Assembly: GCA_029959865.1 (NCBI GenBank)
Contig: JASCPE010000001.1
Span: 620,001 to 684,000, forward strand
DNA from: Microbacteriaceae bacterium PS02070
GTDB lineage: Bacteria > Actinomycetota > Actinomycetes > Actinomycetales > Microbacteriaceae
Direction of reading: 5' to 3'
Length of the DNA stretch: 64,000 nt
Position 1 is the stretch's first letter. Every line of letters starts with the position of its first letter. Positions 1 to 8,995 of the stretch are shown here, piece after piece. A program made the translations under genes and the position numbers. The notes beneath the pieces were generated by a model. It had not been told where the DNA came from. It saw nothing but the letters and a program-made list of their open reading frames with translations, and searched no databases.

Positions 1-865
1 CGCGGACTCGCAGGGTGAGGTCGTCGCGATGGGGCCCGACAAGAGTGAGTCCGCGCTCCAGCTCCGCGGCGCGATGTGAAGCGAGCGCCTCGCGGAACTG
101 TTCCTCGATCGCTGCGGGATCCCAGCTCATCTCACCGGCCGGCGCCTCATCTTCCTCGGGGTCGATGCCGCCGATGCTGAGGGCCCAGGAGGCCGTCGGC
201 TGATGGTCGGCACCCGCAATCGCCGAGTACGCAGAGGTCAGCGGCCCGGCGAGCTCATCCGCGAGACGCAGGCGCCCGCGGATAAGCTCAGCGCCGAGCG
301 AGACAAGCTTGTCGTCCCAGACGTCCAGCGTGGAGAGCGACTCTCCCCGGATCCCTCGCGCCCGCGCCGATTTCAACAGCGCGGTGCGCTGCTTGAGGAC
401 ACGGTCATAATCGGCGATCACGCCGGACAGTCGCGGCGAGAGCTGCGTCAGGAGTTGATCGGCGAATCGCCGCCGGGACGATGGGTCGCCACGCACGATC
501 TGGAGATCTTCGGGTGCGAACAGCACAACCTGGGCGTAGCGGGGAAGCTCCGAGGGCTTCACCGGTGCGCCATTGACGCGAGCTTTGTTGGCTCCCGTGC
601 GATTGATCTGGATCTCCAGCTGAACGTGACGCTCGACGTGACCCAGTCGAGCCCGAACGAACGCAGCATTCTGGTCGGCACGCACGAGCGGCGCGTCCTG
701 CGACACCCGATGGGAGCCGAGCGTCGCGAGATACCCAATTGCCTCGGCGAGGTTGGTCTTGCCCTGACCGTTACGACCCACGAACACGTTCGCGCCCGCG
801 ACAAGACTGACCTCGGCCGATGCGTAATTGCGGAAATCCGCCAGGCTCAGGTGCTCAACGATCAC
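1..865 (-). CDS. recF: DNA replication/repair protein RecF (3' end outside window)
   Basis: RecF is an SMC-like ATPase that binds single-strand/double-strand DNA junctions and helps load RecA at gaps. About 288 N-terminal codons are visible; the C-terminus lies beyond base 1, so the gene is partial at the window edge and not necessarily broken. The start is a GTG at 865 preceded by a strong GGAGGAGGTG ribosome binding site. The N-terminus MIVEHLSLADFRNY is typical of the family. Walker A (GRNGQGKT) is at residues 30-37. It follows dnaN by about 33 bp on the same strand, the usual dnaA-dnaN-recF order. Identification is firm from the sequence and the context. Confidence 0.96.
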   Translation of the reverse strand, partial: MIVEHLSLADFRNYASAEVSLVAGANVFVGRNGQGKTNLAEAIGYLATLGSHRVSQDAPLVRADQNAAFVRARLGHVERHVQLEIQINRTGANKARVNGAPVKPSELPRYAQVVLFAPEDLQIVRGDPSSRRRFADQLLTQLSPRLSGVIADYDRVLKQRTALLKSARARGIRGESLSTLDVWDDKLVSLGAELIRGRLRLADELAGPLTSAYSAIAGADHQPTASWALSIGGIDPEEDEAPAGEMSWDPAAIEEQFREALASHRAAELERGLTLVGPHRDDLTLRVR

Positions 866-898
866 CAGATCACCTCCTCCGGCGTGCGCCGGACCCCG

Positions 899-2041
899 TC
901 AGCGCAGCAGGAGGTTCGGCTGGAGCAGGTACTTGAAGCTCTCCGGACCGCCCGAGGTCTGCGGCGTGATCAGCACCGGGCTGAGCTTGTTCGCGTTGTC
1001 GCTGGAGGTGAAGGTGATCCGAGCGAACTCACTCTTGAGAGCGCCGAGCGCCTCCAGCAGGTACTGCGGATTCAGTCCGAGGGTCACATCGTCTCCGGTG
1101 AGCGTGGCATCCACGGTCTCACTCGCGCGCGCCTGCTCGGTACCGGAGGCATCCATGGACACGCCTTCGGCTGTGAAGGTGAATCGCAGCGGAGCAGAAC
1201 GGTCAAGGACCAGCGCGACGCGGCGAACCGCCTCGATCAGCTCGCCGGTGTTCACGACGGCGTGGTGCTCGGTCGCCTCGGGGAAAAGCCGGCGCACCGG
1301 CGGGAAGTTGCCCTTGATCAGCAGCGACGTCACGGTCTTGTTCCCTGCCGTGAACGCGATAATCTCGCGGTCACCCGAACCGGAGAAGGCCACCTGAATG
1401 TTCCCGGAGTGGGCGAACGTCTTGCCCACTTCGGTGAGGGTGCGTGCGGGAACGAGTGCGGTCGTCGTGGCAGCGGCCCCGGAAGTGCCGGCGTCCCACG
1501 GAATCTCGCGGAGAGCGACACGGTAGCGGTCGGTTGCGACGAGGCTGAGCTCGTTCTCGGCCACTTCGAGCTGGACACCGGTCAACACGGGGGTGACATC
1601 ATCGCGCGATGCCGCGAATGCGACCTGAGCGATAGCGGTCGCGAACTCCTCTGCGGGCACCAGTCCGGACTCGCCCGATACCTCGGGGATCGCGGGGTAC
1701 TCCTGCACTGGCATCGAGGCGAGTGTGAACCGAGCCGAGCCACAGGTGAGGATGATCTCTCCGTCGGAATCCTGCTCGATCTGGATGGGAGCGTTCGGAA
1801 GGCGGCTGGCGATCTCGGACAGAAGGCGGCCGTGAACGAGAATGGTCCCCGGCTCGTCGACGGTCGCTTCGATCGTCGTCTGCGCAGACGCCTCATAGTC
1901 GAAGGCCGAGAGAGTCAACCCTGCATCCCCGGCTTCGATGAGGACTCCGGCAAGGATTGGCTGCGGGTTTCGCTGTGGCAGGAGCTTCACGACGAAAGAT
2001 ACGGCCTCGCTGAACACATCGCGATTGACCTGGAACTTCAA
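899..2041 (-). CDS. dnaN: DNA polymerase III beta subunit (sliding clamp)
   Basis: This 380-residue protein is the ring-shaped clamp that tethers DNA polymerase III to its template. The N-terminus MKFQVNRDVFSEAVSFV and the internal repeat of three clamp folds are recognisable. The central TPVLTGVQLEV and DRYRVALREIPW blocks and the C-terminal region ending in LLQPNLLLR fit the family. Length is normal. It lies between oriC and recF on the leftward strand. No disruption is seen. Confidence 0.98.
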   Translation of the reverse strand: MKFQVNRDVFSEAVSFVVKLLPQRNPQPILAGVLIEAGDAGLTLSAFDYEASAQTTIEATVDEPGTILVHGRLLSEIASRLPNAPIQIEQDSDGEIILTCGSARFTLASMPVQEYPAIPEVSGESGLVPAEEFATAIAQVAFAASRDDVTPVLTGVQLEVAENELSLVATDRYRVALREIPWDAGTSGAAATTTALVPARTLTEVGKTFAHSGNIQVAFSGSGDREIIAFTAGNKTVTSLLIKGNFPPVRRLFPEATEHHAVVNTGELIEAVRRVALVLDRSAPLRFTFTAEGVSMDASGTEQARASETVDATLTGDDVTLGLNPQYLLEALGALKSEFARITFTSSDNANKLSPVLITPQTSGGPESFKYLLQPNLLLR

Positions 2042-2451
2042 GTTACTGCCCCCTCGTGGCTGAATGGCTCTCCCATGCTAATGCCCACGTATGCACGGGA
2101 CGGAAGCCTTCGACTCACACCGTTTTGCACCAGGGGTGATCGAATCCCCTTTCCTGTCATTAATTCTCTGTCTTCATCATCACTCCTGTGGAAACTGTGG
2201 AAAACTCCGCCGTTCCCAGTCGGGAGATGGAAACCACACGCGTGTAAGTTGTGAGCGAACTGGGGATGCGCGTCGTAGCGCGGATTTTCGGCGATCGACA
2301 GCCGAAGCCTGTTTCCACAGGTATGTGGGTGATCACTCACATCGCCTGTCATTCGCCGCGTAGTTATCCACAGGCTGTCCACACTGTGTGGAACGGGTAC
2401 GCGAAAGCGCGGCTCCACGATCCCCGTGGTCCGCGAGAGAGCGATCCGACG
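2042..2451. other. oriC: Chromosomal replication origin region (oriC)
   Basis: The 410-bp gap between dnaN and dnaA is the standard actinobacterial oriC position. A perfect DnaA box TTATCCACA lies at 2364-2372, followed by the degenerate CTGTCCACA at 2375-2383. On the other strand TGTGGAAAC (2187-2195) and TGTGGAAAA (2196-2204) form a tandem pair. GTTTCCACA is at 2311-2319. The stretch around 2149-2180 is AT-rich for this genome and is a candidate unwinding element. The promoter of dnaN must also lie here. Function is inferred from position and boxes. Confidence 0.88.
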
Positions 2452-3870
2452 TCAGCGGCTCCGGCCGAGCTGCGTCGTGATCTCTGAGACTTGGTTATAG
2501 ATCGAGCGGCGTTCCTTCATCAGCTCGCTGATCTTCTTGTAGGCGTACATGACGGTGGTGTGATCGCGGTTCCCGAAAAGCTGGCCGATTTTCGGGAGGG
2601 AGAGGCTCGTACGTTCGCGACAGAGGTACATCGCGATCTGCCGCGCGGTGGCAACGGATTGGGATCGTGATGATCCATAGAGGTCGTCGACCGACAGGCG
2701 GAAGTAGGCCGCCGTCGCGGTGATGATGTCGGTGGGTTGCACGACATTCGCATCGTCCTGGTCGACGATGTCGCGAAGCACGGTCTGTGCCAACGAGATA
2801 TCGAGGGTGGATCGGTTGAGGCTTGCAAAAGCCGAGACCCGAATCAGGGCTCCTTCGAGCTCCCGAATGTTCGAGGACACCTTTGTGGCGATGTACTCGA
2901 GGACGTCATCGGGAACGAGAAGCCGTTCACTCTGTGCCTTCTTGCGAAGAATCGCGATGCGGGTCTCCAGGTCAGGAAGCTGCACATCGGTGATGAGACC
3001 CCACTCGAACCGGCTGCGCATGCGGTCCTCAAACCCGGTGAGGTGCCTCGGCGGGACGTCACTTGTGATCACGACCTGCTTGTCGTGATCGTGAAGTGTG
3101 TTGAACGTGTGGAAGAAGGCTTCCTGGGTTTCCGCGCGCCCCTGCAGGAACTGGATGTCATCGATCAGCAGGATGTCGACGTCTCGGTAGCGTGCCTGGA
3201 ACGCAGCGCCGCGGTTGTTGGCGATCGAATTGATGAAGTCGTTCGTGAACTCTTCGCTCGACACGTACCTCACGCGGATGCCCGAGTAGAGGTTCTGGGC
3301 GTAATCGCCGATGGCGTGCAGGAGGTGGGTCTTTCCGAGGCCGGAATCGCCGTAGATGAAGAGCGGGTTGTAGGCCTTGGCCGGTGCTTCTGCGACCGCA
3401 ACTGCTGCGGCGTGAGCAAACCGGTTGGATTGACCGATGACGAAGTTGTCGAAGGTGTACTTCGGGTTCAACCGAGTGTCATTGCGTGACGGAGTGGCCG
3501 GCTCGACGTACTCCTCGGCGGTCGGCCGCGGAATGGTTGCCACCGGGGTGCTCTGGACGGGTTGGTGTGCGGGCCCGGATTCGGCCAGGAACTCTGCGAT
3601 CTCGGGATTGACGACCACGCGGAAACTCGATGCCGCCGGTTCTGCGTCGACGCGCGCAAGCGCTTCCAAGATGGGTGTGCGCAGGCGTTTGTTCAGCTGC
3701 GCCGCGGTGAGGTCGTTCGGAACGTCGAGGTAGAGCGTTCCCCCCATGACTCCTTGCGCCACCGCGAGGTTGACGAAGCCCTGCAACTGCGGAGTGACCC
3801 GCTCGTCGTCGGCGAGGACGTCGCGCACGGCAACCCAGACGGGAACGTCTGGAAGTTCGTGCGGTGACAT
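2452..3870 (-). CDS. dnaA: Chromosomal replication initiator DnaA
   Basis: DnaA is the AAA+ ATPase that binds DnaA boxes and opens oriC. The chosen start (MSPHELPDVPVW, ATG at 3870) is preceded by a G-rich ribosome binding site and gives 472 residues, the usual length; the frame stays open upstream but that part is not protein-like. Domain I is residues 1-75 and a Pro/Thr-rich linker follows. Walker A GDSGLGKT is at 174-181 and Walker B LLIDDIQF near 234-241. The C-terminal DNA-binding motif NRDHTTVMYAYKKI begins near residue 434. The gene faces oriC and diverges from rpmH. Confidence 0.98.
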   Translation of the reverse strand: MSPHELPDVPVWVAVRDVLADDERVTPQLQGFVNLAVAQGVMGGTLYLDVPNDLTAAQLNKRLRTPILEALARVDAEPAASSFRVVVNPEIAEFLAESGPAHQPVQSTPVATIPRPTAEEYVEPATPSRNDTRLNPKYTFDNFVIGQSNRFAHAAAVAVAEAPAKAYNPLFIYGDSGLGKTHLLHAIGDYAQNLYSGIRVRYVSSEEFTNDFINSIANNRGAAFQARYRDVDILLIDDIQFLQGRAETQEAFFHTFNTLHDHDKQVVITSDVPPRHLTGFEDRMRSRFEWGLITDVQLPDLETRIAILRKKAQSERLLVPDDVLEYIATKVSSNIRELEGALIRVSAFASLNRSTLDISLAQTVLRDIVDQDDANVVQPTDIITATAAYFRLSVDDLYGSSRSQSVATARQIAMYLCRERTSLSLPKIGQLFGNRDHTTVMYAYKKISELMKERRSIYNQVSEITTQLGRSR

Positions 3871-4162
3871 GGGCCCCCCGGAAAATAGCGCGTCAGAATC
3901 TGGACCAAAAGCGGCCGCCAGATGGGATCCGTGACACGCTAGCCATCGCGAGCCACAGGGACAAATCCACTGTAGGGCGCTCCGCGTGTCGGGGCCAGCC
4001 GAATCCACAGTCGGTGCATAATGCCCACCGCACAGGCTCGGTTTGAGTTCTCGGCCCGCTCGACGTAGTCTTAGTCGGTTGACTTATGCCCTTGTGGCAA
4101 TCCTTGTATACCTGCGTCCCCGGTCCGAGCATTCCGGAGACCGCCTCCCGGAGTTGATTCTT
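3871..4162. promoter_or_regulatory. Divergent dnaA/rpmH intergenic region
   Basis: This 292-bp gap separates the divergent dnaA and rpmH genes and must hold promoters for both. A TTGACT at 4079-4084 resembles a -35 box and TATACC at 4107-4112 a -10 box, but the 22-bp spacing is too long to be convincing as a pair. Two DnaA-box-like ATCCAC cores occur near 3965 and 4002, consistent with the usual autoregulation of dnaA. No gene is apparent. Confidence 0.5.
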
Positions 4163-4300
4163 ATGAGCAAGCGCACGTTCCAGCCCAACAACCGCCGTCG
4201 CGCCAAGAAGCACGGCTTCCGCGCTCGCATGCGCACCCGCGCCGGTCGCGGCATCCTCGCGGCACGCCGCGCCAAGGGTCGCACTTCCCTCTCCGCCTGA
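4163..4300 (+). CDS. rpmH: 50S ribosomal protein L34
   Basis: This 45-residue, very basic protein begins [19 protein letters not shown], the classic L34 signature, and ends in RTSLSA. It is a small protein of the large ribosomal subunit. It starts the rightward operon rpmH-rnpA-yidD-yidC-jag-rsmG, which is almost universally conserved beside oriC. Its stop is 10 bp before the rnpA start. The ATG at 4163 is the only sensible start. Confidence 0.98.
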   Translation: MSKRTFQPNNRRRAKKHGFRARMRTRAGRGILAARRAKGRTSLSA

Positions 4301-4310
4301 ACCGGCCACA

Positions 4311-4649
4311 GTGCTGGCACGCGGGAATCGCATTACCCGTGGAGCGGATTACAAGGCCGTCGTCCGCGGGGGGCGCCGTTGTGCCAGCGCGAACGCGGTG
4401 ACGTACATCGTCACTACCGGAGAACAGCGACCTTCCCGTTTCGGATTCATCGTGAGTAAGCAGGTCGGTGGCGCCGTGGTGCGCAACACCGTGCGTCGCC
4501 GTTTCAAAGCGGCCAGTGCCCAACTGTTGCAGGACATGAACGTGGGCACGGACATCGTGGTGCGGGCACTCCCCGCGTCGGCCCATGCCCCGTTTCATCA
4601 GTTGCGCGCCGATCTTCTCAAGTGCGTTCGTCGCGCGGAGCGATCGTGA
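4311..4649 (+). CDS. rnpA: Ribonuclease P protein component
   Basis: RnpA is the protein cofactor of RNase P, which removes 5' leaders from tRNA precursors. The 112-residue product starts with GTG (MLARGNRITRGADYK). It carries the conserved helix VVRNTVRRRFKAAS, the RNR motif that contacts RNase P RNA. Length and position directly after rpmH are typical. Its TGA overlaps the GTG of yidD, so the two are probably translationally coupled. Confidence 0.97.
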   Translation: MLARGNRITRGADYKAVVRGGRRCASANAVTYIVTTGEQRPSRFGFIVSKQVGGAVVRNTVRRRFKAASAQLLQDMNVGTDIVVRALPASAHAPFHQLRADLLKCVRRAERS

Positions 4650-5002
4650 GCAGCGCGGTTCTGCCGGCTTCGTCTCGGGGTGAAGCCGGCTTCACCCCGG
4701 CCGACCTCGGACGTGCTCTTCCGCTTCTCCCCCGCAACGCAGGTATCGCACTGCTGCATGCCTATCGCGGGACGATCTCGCATCTTTACGGAGATGTCTG
4801 TAAGTACTATCCGTCGTGTTCCGCTTACGCTGTGGGGGCGGTGCAACAACACGGCCTTCTCAAGGGCTCTGCGCTGACCGCTGCTCGTCTCGCACGATGC
4901 CATCCCTGGGCACGGGGAGGCATCGACGATGTACGACCTCATTCCGCCTTCCGCTTCGACCTCACCCGGCACGGCTTCGTCGTGCCGATGAGAAAGGACT
5001 GA
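4646..5002 (+). CDS. yidD: Membrane protein insertion efficiency factor YidD
   Basis: YidD-family (DUF37) proteins are small peripheral membrane proteins that assist YidC. The 118-residue product contains the family core CKYYPSCSAYAVGAVQQHG followed by LARCHPWARGGIDDV, including the conserved cysteines and the HPW motif. I chose the GTG at 4646 because it overlaps the rnpA stop as GTGA; an in-frame start at 4622 is also open. The N-terminal 25 residues or so are a poorly conserved extension. The yidC start follows within 4 bp. Confidence 0.94.
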   Translation: MSSAVLPASSRGEAGFTPADLGRALPLLPRNAGIALLHAYRGTISHLYGDVCKYYPSCSAYAVGAVQQHGLLKGSALTAARLARCHPWARGGIDDVRPHSAFRFDLTRHGFVVPMRKD

Positions 5003-5005
5003 TCC

Positions 5006-6172
5006 GTGCTGGGTCTTCTCTTCGCCGCGACGCCGGCTGTGCCGACGCCGACAACCGATGCTCCCGGCGGCACTGACTTCTTCAGTGTCATCATGTGGCC
5101 GTTCAAGTGGTTCGTCGAGGCGATCCTGGTTTTCTGGCACTGGCTTCTGACAGCGGTCGGTATGCCCAGTTCCGCGGGTGTGACCTGGGTGCTCGCCATC
5201 ATCGGCCTCGTCATCGTGGTGCGCGCGGCCCTGATTCCGCTTTTTGTGCGTCAGATCAAGAGCCAGCGCAAGATGATGGAAATCGCGCCGGAGATGCGGA
5301 AGGTCCAGGAGAAGTACCGCGGCAAGCGCGATCAACTCTCTCGTGAGGCGATGAGCCGCGAGACGATGGCGCTGTACAAGAAGCACGGCACGACGCCGGT
5401 GTCGAGCTGTTTTCCGCTGCTCGTGCAGATGCCGATCCTGCTGGGAATGTTCTACACACTCAGTGACGTCAAGCGTCACGCGGAGTGGGGCGTCGGCGGA
5501 GTGGGGCTCCTCAGTCCCGAACTGACCTGGGAGTTCTACGAAGCGCGTCTGTTCGATGTCGCTCCGTTGCACACGAGCATGATCGATGCTCTGACCAATC
5601 ACCCCGAGGGGTGGCAGGCCACGACGATCATCCTCGTCATCCTCGTCATCTTGATGATCGCGTCGCAGTTCATCACGCAGCTGCAGATCATCTCAAAGAA
5701 CCTCTCCCCCGAGGCAAAGACGGGTCAGGCGTACCAGATCCAGCGCGTCATGCTCTACGTGCTGCCGCTGGCGTTCATCTTCTCGGGTGTGTTCTTCCCG
5801 CTCGGTGTCGTCATCTACTGGTTCGTCAGCAACCTGTGGACGATGGTGCAGCAGTTCGTCGTGATTCGGAATCTCCCGACCCCGGGTTCGGAGGCCGCCA
5901 AGGCTCGCGAAGAGCGGCTGGCTCGGCGAGGCAAGGCCCTCGATGCGAAGGGGCGCGTCATTCCGATGGAGAAGTACGTCGCAGAGCAGGAGCGTCTCGC
6001 GAAGCAGGCGGAGGCAGAGCGGGCAGCGAAGCCGAAGCGCCAGCAACCGATGAGCAAGCAGCGCGCCAAGAAGAAGAACCCGGGTGGCCAGAACCAGCCC
6101 CCGGGGCAGGCGAGCAAGAACCCACCTGCGGGCCAGGCCGACCAGGACAAGCCACAGAGCGAGAAGGAATAG
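5006..6172 (+). CDS. yidC: Membrane protein insertase YidC/Oxa1
   Basis: YidC inserts and folds proteins in the cytoplasmic membrane, alone or with SecYEG. The 388-residue protein has the Oxa1 core: a hydrophobic N-terminal segment, a basic cytoplasmic loop (RQIKSQRKMMEIAPEMRKVQEKY), then further membrane segments containing FPLLVQMPILLGMFY and VIYWFVSNLWTMVQQ. The C-terminus (about residues 295-388) is long, charged and Gln/Lys/Pro-rich, as is usual for ribosome-contacting tails in actinobacteria. The start is a GTG. The large periplasmic domain of proteobacterial YidC is absent, as expected. Confidence 0.97.
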   Translation: MLGLLFAATPAVPTPTTDAPGGTDFFSVIMWPFKWFVEAILVFWHWLLTAVGMPSSAGVTWVLAIIGLVIVVRAALIPLFVRQIKSQRKMMEIAPEMRKVQEKYRGKRDQLSREAMSRETMALYKKHGTTPVSSCFPLLVQMPILLGMFYTLSDVKRHAEWGVGGVGLLSPELTWEFYEARLFDVAPLHTSMIDALTNHPEGWQATTIILVILVILMIASQFITQLQIISKNLSPEAKTGQAYQIQRVMLYVLPLAFIFSGVFFPLGVVIYWFVSNLWTMVQQFVVIRNLPTPGSEAAKAREERLARRGKALDAKGRVIPMEKYVAEQERLAKQAEAERAAKPKRQQPMSKQRAKKKNPGGQNQPPGQASKNPPAGQADQDKPQSEKE

Positions 6173-6235
6173 GTCAGGCGGAGTAGATCGGCCGGTGATG
6201 GCAGATCTGTGTGACTGATACTGAGGAGACGAAAG

Positions 6236-6742
6236 ATGAGCGATCAGACAGTAGAAACCCCGGACCGCCGTGCTGAGCCGACCGTGGAGCAGCTCGAGCA
6301 GGAAGGCGATATCGCCGCCGACTTTCTTGAGGGTCTCTTGGATATCGCCGACATCGACGGTGACCTTGACCTGGACGTCCGCGGCGGGCGCGCATACGTG
6401 TCCGTCGAAGCCGACGGCGGAGACTCGCTCAGGGTGTTGAGCGACCCCGACACGGTCCAGGCTGTTCAAGAGCTCACCCGCCTTGCAGTGCAGGCGAAGA
6501 CCGGACGGTTCTCCCGTTTGATCCTCGACATCGGCGGCTCGCGTGACACCCGCGAACGCCAGCTCGAGATTCTGGTCGATCGCGCGGTCGCTCGCCTGGA
6601 CGACGGCGCGTCGCAGGCGTCGCTGCCCGCAATGTCGAGCTACGAACGCAAGCTCGTGCATGACATCGTCGCGGCGAAGGGACTCATTTCTGAGTCCTAC
6701 GGGGAAGGCGCGGATCGACACACGGTCATTCGCCGCGCGTGA
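6236..6742 (+). CDS. jag: Jag/KhpB-type RNA-binding protein (R3H domain)
   Basis: The 168-residue protein is the Jag/KhpB RNA-binding partner usually found between yidC and rsmG. The N-terminal third is acidic. A KH-like region spans about residues 45-105. The C-terminus has the R3H element with MSSYERKLVHDIVAAK and a final Arg-His-Thr-rich strand. A good ribosome binding site (GAGGAGACGAAAG) precedes the ATG. The TGA overlaps the rsmG GTG. In other bacteria this protein modulates cell-division and cell-wall mRNAs; a similar role here is inferred. Confidence 0.93.
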   Translation: MSDQTVETPDRRAEPTVEQLEQEGDIAADFLEGLLDIADIDGDLDLDVRGGRAYVSVEADGGDSLRVLSDPDTVQAVQELTRLAVQAKTGRFSRLILDIGGSRDTRERQLEILVDRAVARLDDGASQASLPAMSSYERKLVHDIVAAKGLISESYGEGADRHTVIRRA

Positions 6743-7377
6743 GCGAGCTGCTGGTCGAGCCCGAGCCGGCCGAAGCCGTCGGCATCTTCGGTGACCGAAA
6801 CGAGCAGGCCCGGGCATTCACCGCTGCGCTGGTGGCAGAGGGTGAGAAACGCGGCCTCATCGGTCCTTTAGAGGTCGCGCGCATCTGGAGTAGACATATC
6901 CTGAACAGCGCCGTCGCCGCCCCGCTCTTCTCGGGGACCGTGGCCGATGTTGGCTCTGGTGCGGGACTCCCAGGCCTTGTCCTCGCGATCGCGAGACCGG
7001 ACGTCGACTGGGTGCTGATCGAGCCGATGGAGCGTAGGGTCGAGTGGCTGACTGAGCAAGTCGAGGCGCTTGACCTCGACAACGTTCGGGTTGTCCGCGC
7101 ACGCGCAGAGGACTGGAGCGAAGGTCCGATCTTCGACGCAGTCACGGCACGGGCCGTCAGCGCCTTGAGGACGTTGGTCCCATGGACCGCTCCCCTCGTT
7201 CGCGACGGCGGGGAGCTCATCCTTCTCAAGGGCGCGAACGCAGAGAAGGAGATCGACGCAGCGCGAAAGGTCATTCGCACCTTTGGGTTGAGCAACGTAC
7301 GCGTGGAACCCATCGGAACCGGTGTGATCGCAGAGCCGACTCGCGTTCTGCGAGCGACGGTCCACCGCAGCGCGTGA
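6739..7377 (+). CDS. rsmG: 16S rRNA (guanine527-N7)-methyltransferase
   Basis: RsmG (GidB) uses S-adenosylmethionine to methylate G527 (E. coli numbering) of 16S rRNA; loss gives low-level streptomycin resistance in several bacteria. The 212-residue product has the SAM-binding motif VADVGSGAGLPGLVLA and the downstream acidic strand VLIEPMERRVEWL. It then has VTARAVSAL, a family hallmark. The start GTG overlaps the jag stop. It is the last gene before the long parS-containing gap. Confidence 0.97.
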   Translation: MSELLVEPEPAEAVGIFGDRNEQARAFTAALVAEGEKRGLIGPLEVARIWSRHILNSAVAAPLFSGTVADVGSGAGLPGLVLAIARPDVDWVLIEPMERRVEWLTEQVEALDLDNVRVVRARAEDWSEGPIFDAVTARAVSALRTLVPWTAPLVRDGGELILLKGANAEKEIDAARKVIRTFGLSNVRVEPIGTGVIAEPTRVLRATVHRSA

Positions 7378-7854
7378 GTTCGTCGGCGACGTCGGTGACG
7401 TTCCGCAGAAGGCGTGGGTGCGGGGATCGATCGCTGCCGGGCCGCATACGCAGCGCACGCACGTGAACGGCTGCTGATCCGTCCGTATGACACGGGCTTC
7501 CGGTGTGCCTGAACGTCACCCGCGGGCAGGTCCACCGACGGATCCCGGTTCTCGCGGGTCCATCGGCGCGGTCGCGGTCGCAGCCTAACGCCGCCAAAAG
7601 CGCAGGTCAGATGGCTATTTGTGTCGCGTTCGGATAGGCGCGGCTCTTACCACTCCGTGCTGCTCGCTGTCAGTCATGTCGCGTCATCGTCGTGTCTGAC
7701 CGTTTATGTCAGTGACACTCGTTTACCTGGAGACCGGATGGTGGACGAGCTCATCTAGACGGCCCGCAGGTTCCACAACTAAAGCGCTCCCGCGACGGTG
7801 TGCTCGCGACCTCGCGGCCTCGCAGCCCGGGCAGGATCTTCACAGACGCAGTGA

Positions 7855-7870
7855 TGTTTCACGTGAAACT
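7855..7870. other. parS: parS centromere site 1
   Basis: TGTTTCACGTGAAACT differs from the perfect 16-bp parS palindrome TGTTTCACGTGAAACA only at the last base. ParB (encoded at 9931) is expected to nucleate here. Confidence 0.92.
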
Positions 7871-8145
7871 AATGAACGAGCGCCGACGTCATCGAGTGGT
7901 GCGCCTCGTCCTCAGGCGGGCATCTGACTGCGCCTCACCGGCGTCCGCCTCCCCCGTGCGACATCGGTGCCTCATCCTGAAGCTGTACGTGGGCCCAGGG
8001 CGCATCACGTACGGGGCTGCATCCTCCGCTGGTGCGGTAGGCCCCGTCGAGCGCGGGTGGAGAGCCGTGGCTGAGTGGTGATCGGTGCAGGAGCGCTTCT
8101 GATCACTTCGGCGTGAGCGGGCGCTGAGAAAGTGCGGCGTGCCCC

Positions 8146-8161
8146 CGTTTCACGTGCAACA
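8146..8161. other. parS: Degenerate parS-like site 2
   Basis: CGTTTCACGTGCAACA keeps the central TTTCACGTG core but has a C for A at position 12 and a C at position 1. It breaks the palindrome and may bind ParB weakly. Confidence 0.6.
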
Positions 8162-8333
8162 CGTCATTCGTCGCGCGTGTTAGCCGATTCGTGTGGCTGG
8201 AACCCATGTGTTGCGCTCTCGTGCCCGGCTTGCCTAGCTGCCCCGTAGTCCTATTTCGTCCCGGTTCGCTGACCGGGGGCGAAGGCTCGCTCGGCTACTT
8301 CCCACGTCCCGCTGCGCCGGGCGTCCGCCGATG

Positions 8334-8349
8334 TGTTTCACGTGAAACA
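8334..8349. other. parS: parS centromere site 3 (perfect)
   Basis: TGTTTCACGTGAAACA is an exact match to the 16-bp parS consensus, a perfect palindrome. It is the best site of the cluster. Confidence 0.96.
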
Positions 8350-8689
8350 TGACTCGTTGCCGACTGCTGGGCTTCGCTCGTGCGAATGCGTGCCGGGTGC
8401 GTGTGGGCGTGGCGTCTGGCCCGGTCTGACCAGGGATGGCTGTCCCGTACTGGACGTGCATCCCGGGACCGACGAATGTGTGCGGGTGTGGCGGCGGTGT
8501 CCGCGGTCTTTGTGGGCTGGGTGGCGCGTCAGCGTTGCACGCAAGGGGTGTGGTTGGCGCGATCGCTACGCAATCGAGCGAGTCCGCGCATCTTGCGCGG
8601 CAGAAGCACGCCGGTGTATCTGGCCGAGCCCACCTCTTGCCGGTTCGGGGCAGATGTGCGCGTGACATCGCCACCCCCAAATCCGTCAG

Positions 8690-8705
8690 TGTTTCACGTG
8701 AAACG
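8690..8705. other. parS: parS centromere site 4
   Basis: TGTTTCACGTGAAACG matches the consensus at 15 of 16 positions, with the mismatch only in the last base. Confidence 0.92.
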
Positions 8706-8852
8706 GGTTGGGGGCAGCAGGAGATCGCGCACACCGCCGATGTCGGCATTCCGTTATGGACGAAGTTGCGCGAGAGGTCCCACGGGTGGGACCTCTCCGT
8801 CCTGATGCCATTTGCGAGCTTCGTGCACCCATCCGACGACTGGGATCAGGTC

Positions 8853-8868
8853 CGTTTCACGTGAAACG
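8853..8868. other. parS: parS centromere site 5
   Basis: CGTTTCACGTGAAACG is a perfect palindrome with a 14-bp core identical to parS and altered outer bases. It lies about 130 bp upstream of parA and could also influence parAB transcription. Confidence 0.88.
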
Positions 8869-8995
8869 GCGGCACGTGTCGCAATCAGCGTGTGCCGGCG
8901 CTCACGCCGTACAACACGCTCTATAACACGCGCGAAAGCGTCGGAGTCAGAAGCTAGAGTGGAGGACGGACCGTTGATCCAAGGGAGTTCTTTCA

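Larger units (their letters stand above)
7378..8995. other. 1.6-kb non-coding region carrying the parS cluster
   Basis: No convincing gene is present in this stretch on either strand; the open frames here lack conserved composition or plausible starts. It contains five matches to the bacterial parS consensus, listed separately. The -10-like TAGAGT at 8955-8960 followed by GGAGG just before parA suggests a parAB promoter at the right end. Such a large non-coding segment is unusual in an otherwise tightly packed chromosome. Confidence 0.7.

Noticed and set aside
203..2254. A 683-codon open frame on the plus strand
   Set aside because: It lies opposite recF, dnaN and part of oriC, whose proteins are unmistakable; its translation has no conserved composition. 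It is a high-GC antisense shadow.
4079..4112. TTGACT and TATACC as a promoter pair for rpmH
   Set aside because: The spacing of 22 bp is outside the normal 16-19 bp, so I kept only a cautious note.
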